Assembly (NCBI RefSeq): GCF_003254565.1
Contig: NZ_QJRI01000180.1
Location: 62,001-126,000 of the forward strand
Direction of reading: 5' to 3'
Source of the DNA: Flavobacterium nitrogenifigens
Lineage (GTDB): Bacteria > Bacteroidota > Bacteroidia > Flavobacteriales > Flavobacteriaceae
DNA length: 64,000 bases
In this document: positions 50,571 through 59,206 of the stretch, piece after piece
Position numbering within the stretch: position 1 is the stretch's first letter
How the letters are laid out: every line of letters starts with the position of its first letter
The notes under the pieces: model-generated
What the model saw: the letters and a program-made list of their open reading frames with translations, nothing else
What the model was told of the DNA's origin: nothing
The model's database searches: none
Made by a program: the position numbers and the translations under genes

Positions 50571-50608
50571 CTACGCAGAATAATTGCGTAGTTTGATTTG
50601 AATATTTG
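50571..50608 (+). promoter_or_regulatory. Palindromic promoter of the tRNA-mimic RNA
   Basis: CTACGCA, 7 bases, TGCGTAG (50571-50591) and the -7 box AATATTTG (50601-50608), which starts 20 bases from the palindrome centre. Sequence, geometry and the first transcribed bases (CAAGAAATAAAACAA) match the Ro60 promoter at 30780-30819 and the array promoter at 32397-32436. Confidence 0.78.
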
Positions 50609-50812
50609 TTCAAGAAATAAAACAAGTTCTTTTATAAAATGAAATGCATCAAAGTTTCGGCTTTGGTTAAAAATATCAAACAAGTCCAGTTGCGTGTTTC
50701 TGTATAGCACCATTGTAGAGAACTTTCCGCGAAAGCGAATTATGTTTTTCTATGCAACTTGATTTGGAGGTTTTGGTGGTTTTCCAAAAAATTATCACAC
50801 GATCTATTTGTC

Positions 50813-50862
50813 GTGGGTTCGATTCCCATCCGTAGTAATGCGGTAACTCAGTTGGTTAGAGT
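50813..50862 (+). ncRNA. Permuted tRNA-like module A
   Basis: T-arm GTGGG, loop TTCGATT, CCCAT (50813-50829) is followed directly by CCGTA, a GTAA tetraloop and TGCGG (50830-50843), a 5-bp acceptor-like stem with joined ends. Then TA and a D-arm ACTC, AGTTGGTTA, GAGT (50846-50862) follow. D-loop GG and the T-loop TTCGA are kept, so the elbow can form. No anticodon arm is present. It cannot be an amino-acid-accepting tRNA because the acceptor is capped. Confidence 0.7.
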
Positions 50863-50876
50863 AATAGAATGTTTAT

Positions 50877-50947
50877 GCAGGTTCGAATCCTGCACCGAAC
50901 ACGTTTCGGTTGGACGAATCCGGTAAGTCAACAGACTGAAAATCTGT
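50877..50947 (+). ncRNA. Permuted tRNA-Phe-like module B
   Basis: T-arm GCAGG, loop TTCGAAT, CCTGC (50877-50893). Acceptor-like stem ACCGAA/TTCGGT (50894-50899, 50905-50910) closed by CACGT. D-arm-like GAC...GTC (50913-50929) with GG in the loop. Then a perfect anticodon arm ACAGA, loop CTGAAAA, TCTGT (50931-50947): U33, anticodon GAA (Phe), A37. All four arms of a tRNA are present, but the natural 5' and 3' ends are joined and the break is at the variable loop. Confidence 0.72.
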
Positions 50948-51312
50948 AAACAGTAGAGACCATCACTCTTAAAAAGATGACCAGTAGAAAAAACTGATTT
51001 GTCTTTGTCAGTAAAACTAGGATTTTAGAATCTGATGCTTCACACTCTGATAAAGCCAGTGCGAATCGCAATGTGTTTTGAAAAGTTTGTTTTCTTTTTG
51101 ATTTGATTGTTAAGAGAATTTGGGGATTCTCTCAATAAAATAGAATCAGAAACAATTCAGGTAGACAAATAACAAACTATTCGTCCGTTTTTCTTAGAGG
51201 AGAAAGGCAAAGAGGTTTTTTTATTAAGAAGAAAATAGAAAAAAGAGAATAGAGTATAGAGGTTTTAAAGATTTTTGAACATGAAACTTTAAACTTTAAA
51301 CAAAAAAATATT

Positions 51313-52410
51313 ATGATAAAAAGAATTAAAATCGAAACTTACCAAGTAGGCTTGGTGTTCGAAAATAGAAAATTAGAAAAAGTATTAGAAGAAGGATTAC
51401 ACTGGATTTTTGGGAACAAAAACATTATGATTTACGATCTAAACGGATCTTTTCAGGCTCCTTTTGAGTTGGATATTTTATTGCAAAATGAAGTATTGGC
51501 ATCTCTTTTGGAAGTTGTTGAGGTTGCCGATAACGAAATTGTATTACAATTCGTAAAAGGAAATTTCAAAGAAGTTTTAACGGCAGGGAAATATGCTTTT
51601 TGGAAAGGAGTTGTAAAAAATGAATTCATTAAAGCAGATTTGTCTAAGATTGAAATCACAGAAAATATTCCAATAAACTTATTGGAAAATGTTAAGATGA
51701 GATACTTCACAAGAAAATTCATTGTGGCAAGCAACGATAAAGCTTTGTTGTATGTTAATGGCACTTTCGTGAAAGAATTGAAATCTGGGACACATTATTT
51801 CTGGAATAATGCCATTACAATTGAAGTGAAAACTGTTGATGTAAGACAACAACAATTAGAAATTTCTGGTCAGGAATTGTTGACTAAAGATAAAGCAGGA
51901 TTGAGAATCAATTTCTTTGTGAGATACCAAGTGGTTGATATTATGAAAGCTTTGATAGAAAACAAGGACTTTGAAAAGCAGTTGTATGTAGCAATGCAAT
52001 TGGCTTTGAGAGCTTTTGTTGGAGGCTTGACTTTAGATGAATTGTTAGTCAAAAAAGATGCTATTGCCGATGCAATTTTAGAAGAAGCAAAAACTAAAAT
52101 CGAAGATTTAGGTTTGAAAATTTCTGATGCTGGAATTAGAGATGTAATTCTTCCAGGAGATATGAAAGAGATTATGAATCAGGTTTTGGTTGCTGAGAAA
52201 AAAGCACAGGCCAACAGCATCATGAGAAGAGAAGAAACGGCTGCAACAAGAAGTTTGCTAAATACAGCTAAGTTGATGGAGGAAAACGAAATGTTGTGGA
52301 AGTTGAAAGAGATGGAGTACGTTGAAAAAATCGCTGATAAAATTGGAGAAATCACCATTTCTGGTGGTGGAAACGTAATTGGTCAATTGAAGGAAATCTT
52401 CGTGAAATAA
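51313..52410 (+). CDS. Slipin/SPFH (band 7) domain protein
   Basis: 365 residues. No N-terminal transmembrane helix is visible. The SPFH domain covers about residues 140-310 (KALLYVNGTFVKELKSGTHYFW; VDVRQQQLEISGQELLTKDKAGLRINFFVRYQV), followed by a helical tail (ILPGDMKEIMNQVLVAEKKAQANSIMRREETAATRSLLNTAKL). A second, slipin-like beta segment is duplicated at the N-terminus (EVLEEGLHWIFG-type and TAGKYAFWKG). Slipins are reported next to rtcB and Ro genes in other bacteria. It lies downstream of the tRNA-mimic RNA and 35 bases before an exonuclease gene, so the RNA, slipin and exonuclease probably form one transcript. Confidence 0.85.
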   Translation: MIKRIKIETYQVGLVFENRKLEKVLEEGLHWIFGNKNIMIYDLNGSFQAPFELDILLQNEVLASLLEVVEVADNEIVLQFVKGNFKEVLTAGKYAFWKGVVKNEFIKADLSKIEITENIPINLLENVKMRYFTRKFIVASNDKALLYVNGTFVKELKSGTHYFWNNAITIEVKTVDVRQQQLEISGQELLTKDKAGLRINFFVRYQVVDIMKALIENKDFEKQLYVAMQLALRAFVGGLTLDELLVKKDAIADAILEEAKTKIEDLGLKISDAGIRDVILPGDMKEIMNQVLVAEKKAQANSIMRREETAATRSLLNTAKLMEENEMLWKLKEMEYVEKIADKIGEITISGGGNVIGQLKEIFVK

Positions 52411-52445
52411 AATCTCTTTATGAGAGAATTATAAAATTTAAAAAA

Positions 52446-52991
52446 ATGAAAACAACAGATAAAATAATTATTATCGATTTAGAAGCCACATGTTGGCAAG
52501 GCGCAGTCCCGAGCGGACAGCAAAATGAAATTATTGAAATCGGATTGGCGGTTTTAGATACCGAAACTGGAGAAATTTCAAAGAACAAAGGAATTTTAAT
52601 CAAACCACAGCGTTCAAACGTCAGTCCGTTTTGTACTGAATTAACCACTATTACTCAGGACTTACTGGATAAAAATGGAGTAAGTTTTGAAGAAGCCGTT
52701 GATTTGTTAATCGACGAATACAATCCAGATTTGTACACTTGGGCAAGTTACGGGCAATACGATCTGAATATGTTGAAAAAACAATGTAAATCGTTTGGAA
52801 TTCCGTATCCGATGGGAGAGGAGCATATCAATGTAAAAGAGCATTTTGCCGAAAAGTTTGGCTTGGTCAAACCAACCGGAATGAACGGCGCGCTTGCATT
52901 GCTGAATATTCCGTTAGAAGGAACGCACCACCGTGGAATTGATGATGCTAAAAACATCGCTAAGATTCTGCATTGGTGCCTGAAAAACTAG
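52446..52991 (+). CDS. ERI1-like DEDDh 3'-5' exonuclease
   Basis: 181 residues. The DEDDh residues are visible: IIIDLEATCW (Asp, Glu; about 10-19), YGQYDLNMLKKQ (Asp, about 102) and HHRGIDDAKNIAKIL (His and Asp, about 159-173). The spacing and the start DLEATCW are those of the ERI1/KapD group, whose eukaryotic members trim small RNAs, histone mRNA and 5.8S rRNA. Directly after a slipin gene in an RNA-repair locus, an RNA substrate such as a 3' end of damaged tRNA or of the mimic RNA is plausible. DNA cannot be excluded. Confidence 0.88.
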   Translation: MKTTDKIIIIDLEATCWQGAVPSGQQNEIIEIGLAVLDTETGEISKNKGILIKPQRSNVSPFCTELTTITQDLLDKNGVSFEEAVDLLIDEYNPDLYTWASYGQYDLNMLKKQCKSFGIPYPMGEEHINVKEHFAEKFGLVKPTGMNGALALLNIPLEGTHHRGIDDAKNIAKILHWCLKN

Positions 52992-52997
52992 AATGGT

Positions 52998-53912
52998 TTA
53001 AATCCACTCTCCGGCGGCATTATAATCGTCTGGAAGATAAGTGAGATATTGAACCATTCGCGGTTTTTCACCTTTATTTGGTGTCGCACAATGCGGAAGT
53101 GCCTGATGCCAAATAATAAAATCTCCTGCATTGCCTACAATTGGTTTTGCTTCTAGCGTTTGTAAAGCTTTCTCTCTTGGATTTTCATGAGGTTCTACTT
53201 CGTCTAGCCATTGATCAATTTGATTATGAAAACCCGGAACGCAATGAAAAGCGCCATCATTTGGCCCACAGTCGGTTAAATACAGCAATCCCTGAAGGCC
53301 AAAAGTCAAAGGCTTTTTCAAACTCATATCCCAATGAAGCGTACTTCCTAGAAAACTAAAATTCTTTGTTTCAGGCGGACTAAAACTTACTTTGTCAATC
53401 GTTTTGTAAATTTTAGTGGTTTTATAAAGCTGTTCATATGCTTTTTTTACTCTTGGAGAAAAACGGTTACGGTTTAAAGTTTCATGATCAGAAAAATTAA
53501 GCATAAGGCCTTTTTGATCTTCATGCCTTTCGTACCAGCTTTCCTTTTTATTGGGATCCATTTTGAGATATTCCCAAATGGCTTTTTGAGTGTCTTCGCA
53601 GTCTTCTTTAGAAATGGCATTTTTGACTACAATATAGCCGTTTTGATTCCAGAATTCTAAATCTTCTTCAGATAGGACATTTTCAGCTAAATCTTCTGTT
53701 TCGGGAGCAGTATCGCGTTTTCGATTATTAATCCATATTTTGAAAGTTTCAAAATCGGGTTTTTCGAAATGTAAGAATTGCAAGGTATCTTCCATGCCAA
53801 TGCCTAATCGGTAAAGGGTTTTTACCTTGTTATCCCAGTTGCTATTATTAGAGTTTAAGTTTTCCTGATTTACGGTACGTTTCCATAATTGTTCCAGTAT
53901 ATTCCAAGGCAT
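52998..53912 (-). CDS. Phytanoyl-CoA dioxygenase (PhyH) family protein
   Basis: 304 residues. The Fe(II)/2-oxoglutarate triad is visible as LHWDMS (His-x-Asp, about residue 190) and a distal LPHCATPNKGEKPRMVQYLTYLP (His and Arg, about 268-290). GFHCVPGFHNQIDQWL-type residues lie between. An N-terminal extension of about 80 residues precedes the catalytic core. The family hydroxylates varied small molecules; the substrate is unknown. It converges on the exonuclease gene with only 6 bases between stops and marks the right edge of the RNA-repair region. Confidence 0.85.
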   Translation of the reverse strand: MPWNILEQLWKRTVNQENLNSNNSNWDNKVKTLYRLGIGMEDTLQFLHFEKPDFETFKIWINNRKRDTAPETEDLAENVLSEEDLEFWNQNGYIVVKNAISKEDCEDTQKAIWEYLKMDPNKKESWYERHEDQKGLMLNFSDHETLNRNRFSPRVKKAYEQLYKTTKIYKTIDKVSFSPPETKNFSFLGSTLHWDMSLKKPLTFGLQGLLYLTDCGPNDGAFHCVPGFHNQIDQWLDEVEPHENPREKALQTLEAKPIVGNAGDFIIWHQALPHCATPNKGEKPRMVQYLTYLPDDYNAAGEWI

Positions 53913-53990
53913 GGCTTTCTGTTTTAGAGAAAAGCTAAAATAAACGATTTATGGTTTAGTATTCAAAGTAAAAATACCTGTTTTATAAAT

Positions 53991-54027
53991 TAAAAAAGCT
54001 GTCTTAATTTCTAAGACAGCTTTTTTT
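53991..54027. terminator. Terminator of the acyl-CoA ligase gene
   Basis: An 11-bp stem AAGCTGTCTTA/TAAGACAGCTT between A and T tracts, 23 bases beyond the minus-strand stop at 54050. Confidence 0.85.
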
Positions 54028-54049
54028 TGGTTTATATTATTCTGATTTA

Positions 54050-55828
54050 TTAATTGTTTCCGTAGATTTTTCCGTAAAGATCTTTATAAATCTCTTTAAT
54101 GATTTTACGTTTCAATTTTAGAGTCGGAGTAAGTTGTCCGCCATCGATAGACCAAACATCTGGAGTAAGTTCAAAACGTTTTACTTGTTCCCAGTGTCCG
54201 AATTTTTTATTGATGCTTTCCACTTCTTCATCGATACGTTTAATTACATCTGGATTTGCGCTGATTTCTGCATCAGAACTTCCTAAAGTAATTTTATGGA
54301 TTTTTGCCCATTCTTTTACAAATTCAAAGTTTGGCTGAATAAAAGCACCTGGCATTTTTTCGCCTTCACCAATAACCATAATCTGCTCAATAAAACGAGA
54401 TTGTTTCATGGCATTTTCAATCATTTGCGGAGCAATATATTTACCGCCAGAAGTTTTGAACATTTCTTTTTTACGATCTGTAATTTTTAAGAAACCTTCG
54501 CTGTCAATTTCTCCGATATCTCCTGTATGGAAATAACCATCAATTACAGCTTCAGCAGTTTTTTCGGGATCTTTATAATAGCCTAACATTACGTTCGGAC
54601 CTTTTAATAAAATTTCTCCGTCTTCGGCAATTTTCACTTCCACATTACGGATTGGTTTTCCGACAGTTCCAATTTTAAAACCTTTGTTTCTTTGGTCATT
54701 TACGGCAATTACCGGAGAAGTTTCAGTCAAACCGTAACCTTCCATAACTGGGATTTCTGCAGCAGCAAAAACTCTTGTCAAACGTGGCTGTAAAGCAGCA
54801 CTTCCAGAAACCATCAAATCTAGATTTCCGCCCAAACCTTCTTTCCATTTGCTGAAAATCAGTTTTCTGGCAATTTTTAATTGAAATTCGTACCAAGCGC
54901 CATTTGCTCCGTAAGGTTCGTATCTTAAACCTAAATCGATAGCCCAGAAAAACAGTTTTTTCTTGATTCCTGTCAATTCAGCTCCTTTCGCATAAATTTT
55001 ATCGTAAACTTTTTCTAAAAGTCGTGGCACAGCTGTCATAACAGTTGGACGGACTTCTTTTAAGTTATCGCTGATTTTATCAATAGATTCTCCAAAATAA
55101 ACCGATACACCATAATATTGATAGATGTACAAAATCATTCTTTCAAAAATATGGCAGATAGGCAAGAAGCTTAATGCTGTACTTTTTCCTGGATCAAACG
55201 GAATTCTTGGCGAACTGTCTAAAACATTCGACACAATATTTTTGTGCGAAAGCATAACACCTTTTGGTCTTCCTGTTGTTCCAGAAGTATAAATAATGGT
55301 AGCTAAATCATCTGTGTGAATGCTGTCTTTTCTAGCTTCAACCTCGCTTTGATTGCTGTCATCTTCGCCTAAAATCAATAAATCTGACCAGTGTTTGCAA
55401 CCATCAATTTCATTAAAAGAATAAACCTCTTTTAAAGAAGGCACGTTGGCTTTAATTGCATTTACTTTTTGTAAAACTTCTTCATCAGAAACAAAACAAT
55501 AAATACTGCCGCTGTGGTTTAAAATATATTCGTAATCTTCTTCTGCAATAGTTGGATAAATAGGAACGTTCTGCGCACCAGTCTGTAAGATACCAATGTC
55601 CATTACATTCCATTCAGTACGGTTATTTGAGCTTATTAAAGCAATTTTATCATCTTTCTGAACGCCCATGCGCAATAATGCTCTAGAAATAGCATTTGCT
55701 TTTGCAATATATTCCTCGCTAGATGTTTTTTCCCAGACTCCATTTTTTTTGGTTGCGAGAGCAACTGGAAGGTTGTAAGTTTCTTGTTGATAATAGGGAA
55801 AATCAAAAAGGCGTGTGATTGAAACCAT
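54050..55828 (-). CDS. fadD: Long-chain fatty acid-CoA ligase
   Basis: 592 residues. The AMP-binding signature is TIIYTSGTTGRPKGVMLSH (about 178-196). VMEGYGLTETSPV and GYFHTGDIGEID follow, with ITDRKKEMFKTSGGKYIAPQ as the hinge and C-terminal lysine region. This is the long (about 600-residue) bacterial acyl-CoA synthetase type. It activates fatty acids with ATP and CoA and so feeds the beta-oxidation operon at 22-28.7 kb, though it is transcribed separately. Monocistronic with its own terminator. Confidence 0.93.
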   Translation of the reverse strand: MVSITRLFDFPYYQQETYNLPVALATKKNGVWEKTSSEEYIAKANAISRALLRMGVQKDDKIALISSNNRTEWNVMDIGILQTGAQNVPIYPTIAEEDYEYILNHSGSIYCFVSDEEVLQKVNAIKANVPSLKEVYSFNEIDGCKHWSDLLILGEDDSNQSEVEARKDSIHTDDLATIIYTSGTTGRPKGVMLSHKNIVSNVLDSSPRIPFDPGKSTALSFLPICHIFERMILYIYQYYGVSVYFGESIDKISDNLKEVRPTVMTAVPRLLEKVYDKIYAKGAELTGIKKKLFFWAIDLGLRYEPYGANGAWYEFQLKIARKLIFSKWKEGLGGNLDLMVSGSAALQPRLTRVFAAAEIPVMEGYGLTETSPVIAVNDQRNKGFKIGTVGKPIRNVEVKIAEDGEILLKGPNVMLGYYKDPEKTAEAVIDGYFHTGDIGEIDSEGFLKITDRKKEMFKTSGGKYIAPQMIENAMKQSRFIEQIMVIGEGEKMPGAFIQPNFEFVKEWAKIHKITLGSSDAEISANPDVIKRIDEEVESINKKFGHWEQVKRFELTPDVWSIDGGQLTPTLKLKRKIIKEIYKDLYGKIYGNN

Positions 55829-56007
55829 GTTTAATATATTGAATTATTATTGCAAATTAAATAAAAATCGGGTATGATTTTTAAATTTATAAAATTTAAT
55901 CGGAAAATTTACGGGTACTATTAAAATTCAACGAAAACGTTTTCTTTTTGGTAGAAAATGAGGGCAAAATTGAATAAATATTTAATAAGGCGACTGTTTT
56001 TTATAGT

Positions 56008-56442
56008 TTATTGAACGTTGTAATCTACGTATTCTTTCACTCTTTCGCCCATTAAGAACATTTTCTTCTTGACAAAATGAATAGAAAATTGAGAATAATA
56101 CCATTCTTCGCTATCATTTGGTCTGTACCAGAAGGTATAAGAGGCACTGTTAAATCCTTCTTTGAATACAGGAACGCCTTCTTGTGTGCATTCTATTCCC
56201 CAGTTAATTTTTTGCTTGCTCAAATCTTCAGCTTGAATAAAACCTGTTCCATCAGGATTTAATACCGTAATAGGTTGTTTTTGATTTAAAGGAGCGTAAG
56301 TTCCAGGAATTGGATATCCGATAGTTGTAGTAATATAACGTTCCTTAGAATTGTGGGTAATTTGATCTACGTGAACTTGTGAATGTGATGGTGTAACAGC
56401 AAAGAATAAGCTGAAAACAAAAAGTAATTTTAAAAATTTCAT
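56008..56442 (-). CDS. Small secreted protein of unknown function
   Basis: 144 residues with a signal peptide ending VTPSHSQVHV. The mature part is beta-rich and aromatic (SASYTFWYRPNDSEEWYYSQFSIHFVKKKMF). No family recognised. It is monocistronic between fadD and the TonB-receptor gene. Confidence 0.65.
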   Translation of the reverse strand: MKFLKLLFVFSLFFAVTPSHSQVHVDQITHNSKERYITTTIGYPIPGTYAPLNQKQPITVLNPDGTGFIQAEDLSKQKINWGIECTQEGVPVFKEGFNSASYTFWYRPNDSEEWYYSQFSIHFVKKKMFLMGERVKEYVDYNVQ

Positions 56443-56586
56443 TCTATGTAGGGTTAAGTGTTTTTGGGCTGAAAAAATCGATTGGCTGATTTTTTGCTGG
56501 GCGAATATAATCCATTTTTTTTATAGAATGGGAGCTTAAAAATACAAGAATGAAATTTTTATGTTTTATTTATTTTAGGTAAGTTT

Positions 56587-58998
56587 TTACTCTGTAGAAA
56601 ACTGATTTTCGAGTAATTTTTCTTTAAAATCTGATCTGAAAGTGTAGGCAAAGGTAAGCATCAAAGCACGTGTGTCTGATTTGTTCGTTCGGTGATTGCT
56701 AAACATAAGCGTATTGTTTTTATAACCACTTTCTAAAGTGTTGAACATATCGGTTACGACCAAGCCTAATCTAGAATTTCCTTTTCCGAGTTTCTGTTGG
56801 AATCCCATATCAACATTATAAATCGGAATTCTTTTTCCTTGCGGAGTAGCAACGGCCGAGTTATAATTTCCTATAATCTGTAGTTTTCCACCTTTCCACG
56901 GAACAAAGTTGTTGATCACTTTTCCGTACCAGCTAAATGCACTGCTTACAATATCTTGTGCTTGCGGTAAATTGTCTGCGTTAATGTTTTGCTGAAAAGC
57001 GGTTAAACTAATATTGGCATCATAAAAAGAAAATGGTTTAAGGGTTAAAATTGTTTCCAAACCATACGTAACAGTGCTTCCAATGTTTTGTGGCTGGAGC
57101 AAAACTACTCCATTGTCTAAAAGCTGTGCATATTGTCTAATTGCATCAGTTGCATTTCTGTAAAAGGCATTGGTTGAAAAGGAATAATTTTTCCAGTTTT
57201 TGTTATAGCTCATTTCTGCAATATGAATGATTTCTGGCTTTAAGTACGGATTTCCTCCATGCGGATTCAGTGCATCTGTAATATCAATAAATGGATTTAA
57301 ATCATCTAGGTCAGGACGATTAATACGTTTACTATATCCTAATTTGATAAATTCATCTGATTTTAAATTTAATTGTAAAGAAGCTGACGGAAAGAGTTTT
57401 AGATAATTATTGTTGAATCGGTCACTATTATTTTGCGTTGCTCCTGCATTGGAAACATTTTCTGCGCGTAGGCCTAAATTGTATTTCCATTTTGGGTTTT
57501 CGCTTTCGCCAATATAAGAATTCATTAGACCATAAACGGCATTTATCTGTTCGTTAAATTCAAAACTATTACTCGCTAACTGATTCACAACATAATCGCC
57601 ATTAACCATGTCTGCACTTTCAAAATCTGAATTAAAAAATCTAAAAGTCCCTTTGTAACCCGTTTCTATAATTGTTTTTTCTGAAACTGGAAAAGTATAA
57701 TTTACAATAGCATTCGAAATATTTTGATTTTCGTAATTGTGTGTTCGCTGTAATTGTGCGTCGCCAATCTGTTGCAGGTATTGATCATAATTATAAGTAT
57801 CAATATCGGTATTTTCTCTGTGTTTCCCGAAAGAAGAAGTAATTGAGGTATTTAAACTTTTTCGATCATCATCAAATTTTCGATCATAAGTAAAAGCAAG
57901 CTCACCAACTCTTGAACGTTCCAGTTCTAAAGAATGTCTTCTGTTGTTAGAGAAAAATGCATTAGTGCTTGTATTTACTTGTGTGTATAAAGTTTCATCA
58001 TTGTCTTGAGTTTCGATGTTTCCTAAAGCTTCAAAAGAAAAGCTGTTTTTTTCATTAGGAGAAAAATCAATATTCAATTTTAGATTTTGCAAACCTTCAG
58101 TTCGTTCGTCATTTCTATTTTGATGAATGTAATGTTCGTCATCAATAAAATAATTTGTTCGCTCGGCATTTATTTTCTTTGTTCTTCCGGCAAAACGATT
58201 GTCATATCCTAACCCAAAATTCCATTTTTCTGTTTTATGGTTAAAAAGAACAGAACTATTAATTCTTCCTTTTGCTCCAAAACCAGCGCCTAAAGCTACA
58301 GCACCATTTGTACCGCTTAAGTTGTTCTTTTTAAGCTTTATATTAATAATGCCGCTTTCAGCATTTGCATCATATTTAGCGGTCGGACTGGTAATAATTT
58401 CTATGCTTTCGATGCTGCTCGCGGCAATCTGATCCATGTTGGTAATGGCAGAATTTTTCCCGTTTATCAAGATCATAGGCGATTTTCCTCTCAAGGTAAT
58501 GCCGCCTTCAGCATCAACGGCAACAGTTGGAATGCTTTTTAGCATATCTGTAGCGGTACCACCTGTTTGTGAAATATTCGAAACAGCATTAAAAATAAAA
58601 CCTTCGTTTGTTTTCTGAATCTGTTTTTTCTGTGATTTTACAACAACGTCATTGAGTAAATTAGTGTCGTTTTGTAATTTGATTGTTCCCAAGGAAATTG
58701 GACTTTCAGAAACTTTTACTTTTTGAGAAATAGTTTTGAAACCAATTAATTTAAATTGAAGCTGATAATCTCCAGAAGCAATATTCTCTAAAGCAAAATT
58801 TCCTGAAACATCTGTTACGGCGTAACTAACAGTTTTAGTAGAATCAGAAGCTTGTTTTAAAATAACATCAACAAATTCTATTGGAAGTTTTCCATCAGAA
58901 ATGGTTCCTTTTACAGAAGAAGTTTTTTGACCAAAAGAAAACTGGCTCATTAAAAATAAGAGAAGAAGGGCGGATAATTTTTGCATCATTTTTTTCAT
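56587..58998 (-). CDS. TonB-dependent receptor with an outer-membrane OMP_b-brl domain
   Basis: 803 residues. Signal peptide (to about residue 23, FSFGQ), a carboxypeptidase-regulatory-like beta-sandwich (about 27-110, VKGTISDGKLPIEFVDVILK; GNFALENIASGDYQLQFKLIGF), a plug domain (about 130-230, GGTATDMLKSIPTVAVDAEGGITLRG; TSPTAKYDANAESGIINIKLK) and a C-terminal barrel. No SusD partner is adjacent, so it is not a typical polysaccharide locus; iron or peptide uptake is possible. The TATCTTTG -7 box at 59003-59010 lies only 4 bases before the first ATG, so either the message is leaderless or translation starts at Met4/Met5. Confidence 0.85.
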   Translation of the reverse strand: MKKMMQKLSALLLLFLMSQFSFGQKTSSVKGTISDGKLPIEFVDVILKQASDSTKTVSYAVTDVSGNFALENIASGDYQLQFKLIGFKTISQKVKVSESPISLGTIKLQNDTNLLNDVVVKSQKKQIQKTNEGFIFNAVSNISQTGGTATDMLKSIPTVAVDAEGGITLRGKSPMILINGKNSAITNMDQIAASSIESIEIITSPTAKYDANAESGIINIKLKKNNLSGTNGAVALGAGFGAKGRINSSVLFNHKTEKWNFGLGYDNRFAGRTKKINAERTNYFIDDEHYIHQNRNDERTEGLQNLKLNIDFSPNEKNSFSFEALGNIETQDNDETLYTQVNTSTNAFFSNNRRHSLELERSRVGELAFTYDRKFDDDRKSLNTSITSSFGKHRENTDIDTYNYDQYLQQIGDAQLQRTHNYENQNISNAIVNYTFPVSEKTIIETGYKGTFRFFNSDFESADMVNGDYVVNQLASNSFEFNEQINAVYGLMNSYIGESENPKWKYNLGLRAENVSNAGATQNNSDRFNNNYLKLFPSASLQLNLKSDEFIKLGYSKRINRPDLDDLNPFIDITDALNPHGGNPYLKPEIIHIAEMSYNKNWKNYSFSTNAFYRNATDAIRQYAQLLDNGVVLLQPQNIGSTVTYGLETILTLKPFSFYDANISLTAFQQNINADNLPQAQDIVSSAFSWYGKVINNFVPWKGGKLQIIGNYNSAVATPQGKRIPIYNVDMGFQQKLGKGNSRLGLVVTDMFNTLESGYKNNTLMFSNHRTNKSDTRALMLTFAYTFRSDFKEKLLENQFSTE

Positions 58999-59002
58999 GA
59001 GA

Positions 59003-59010
59003 CAAAGATA
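59003..59010 (-). promoter_or_regulatory. -7 box very close to the TonB-receptor start
   Basis: The minus strand reads TATCTTTG, a full match, 4 bases before the ATG at 58998. Transcription would start at about the initiation codon. Confidence 0.45.
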
Positions 59011-59091
59011 TTTATCCGATTGTTTACGCTTCCTTAAGCTGTCTTAAGATACCATTAAATTAATCTTAGAATAGTTTTAAATAGTTTTTTA

Positions 59092-59157
59092 TAGCCACGA
59101 ATTCACGAATTTTTTTAATTCTGTATTTGTAAATAAAAATTCGTGAATTCGTGGCTA
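59092..59157. repeat. REP-like inverted repeat TAGCCACGAATTCACGAATTT
   Basis: TAGCCACGAATTCACGAAT (59092 on) pairs with ATTCGTGAATTCGTGGCTA (ending 59157), with about 26 bases between. It is directly next to the purL terminator. Confidence 0.7.
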
Positions 59158-59188
59158 AAAAAAAAACGCCCGAAATTATCGGGCGCTT
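59157..59188 (-). terminator. purL terminator
   Basis: CGCCCGA/TCGGGCG stem with a 5-base loop, followed on the minus strand by T10, 19 bases past the purL stop. Confidence 0.88.
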
Positions 59189-59206
59189 TTAGTAAAAATA
59201 TATTTC

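Larger units (their letters stand above)
50614..51132 (+). ncRNA. Long non-coding RNA with serial tRNA-like modules
   Basis: About 520 bases without a credible coding frame, starting at the palindromic promoter. In order: hairpin CAAAG/CTTTG (50650-50664); a long stem CCAGTTGC/GCAACTTG (50686-50693, 50754-50761) enclosing a CGC-GAAA-GCG hairpin; hairpin TTTGGA/TCCAAA; permuted tRNA-like module A (50813-50862); permuted module B with a Phe-type anticodon arm (50877-50947); then more stem-loops, among them ACTGA/TCAGT and one resembling a Leu anticodon arm (GGATTTTAGAATCT). It ends near the hairpin AGAGAAT/ATTCTCT (51113-51132), which lacks a T run, so read-through into the slipin gene is likely. 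Exact ends are unknown. Confidence 0.65.

Noticed and set aside
50813..50947. Functional tRNA genes (for example tRNA-Phe with GAA)
   Set aside because: No linear 7-bp acceptor stem with free 3' end can be drawn; the arms are permuted and the acceptor is capped.
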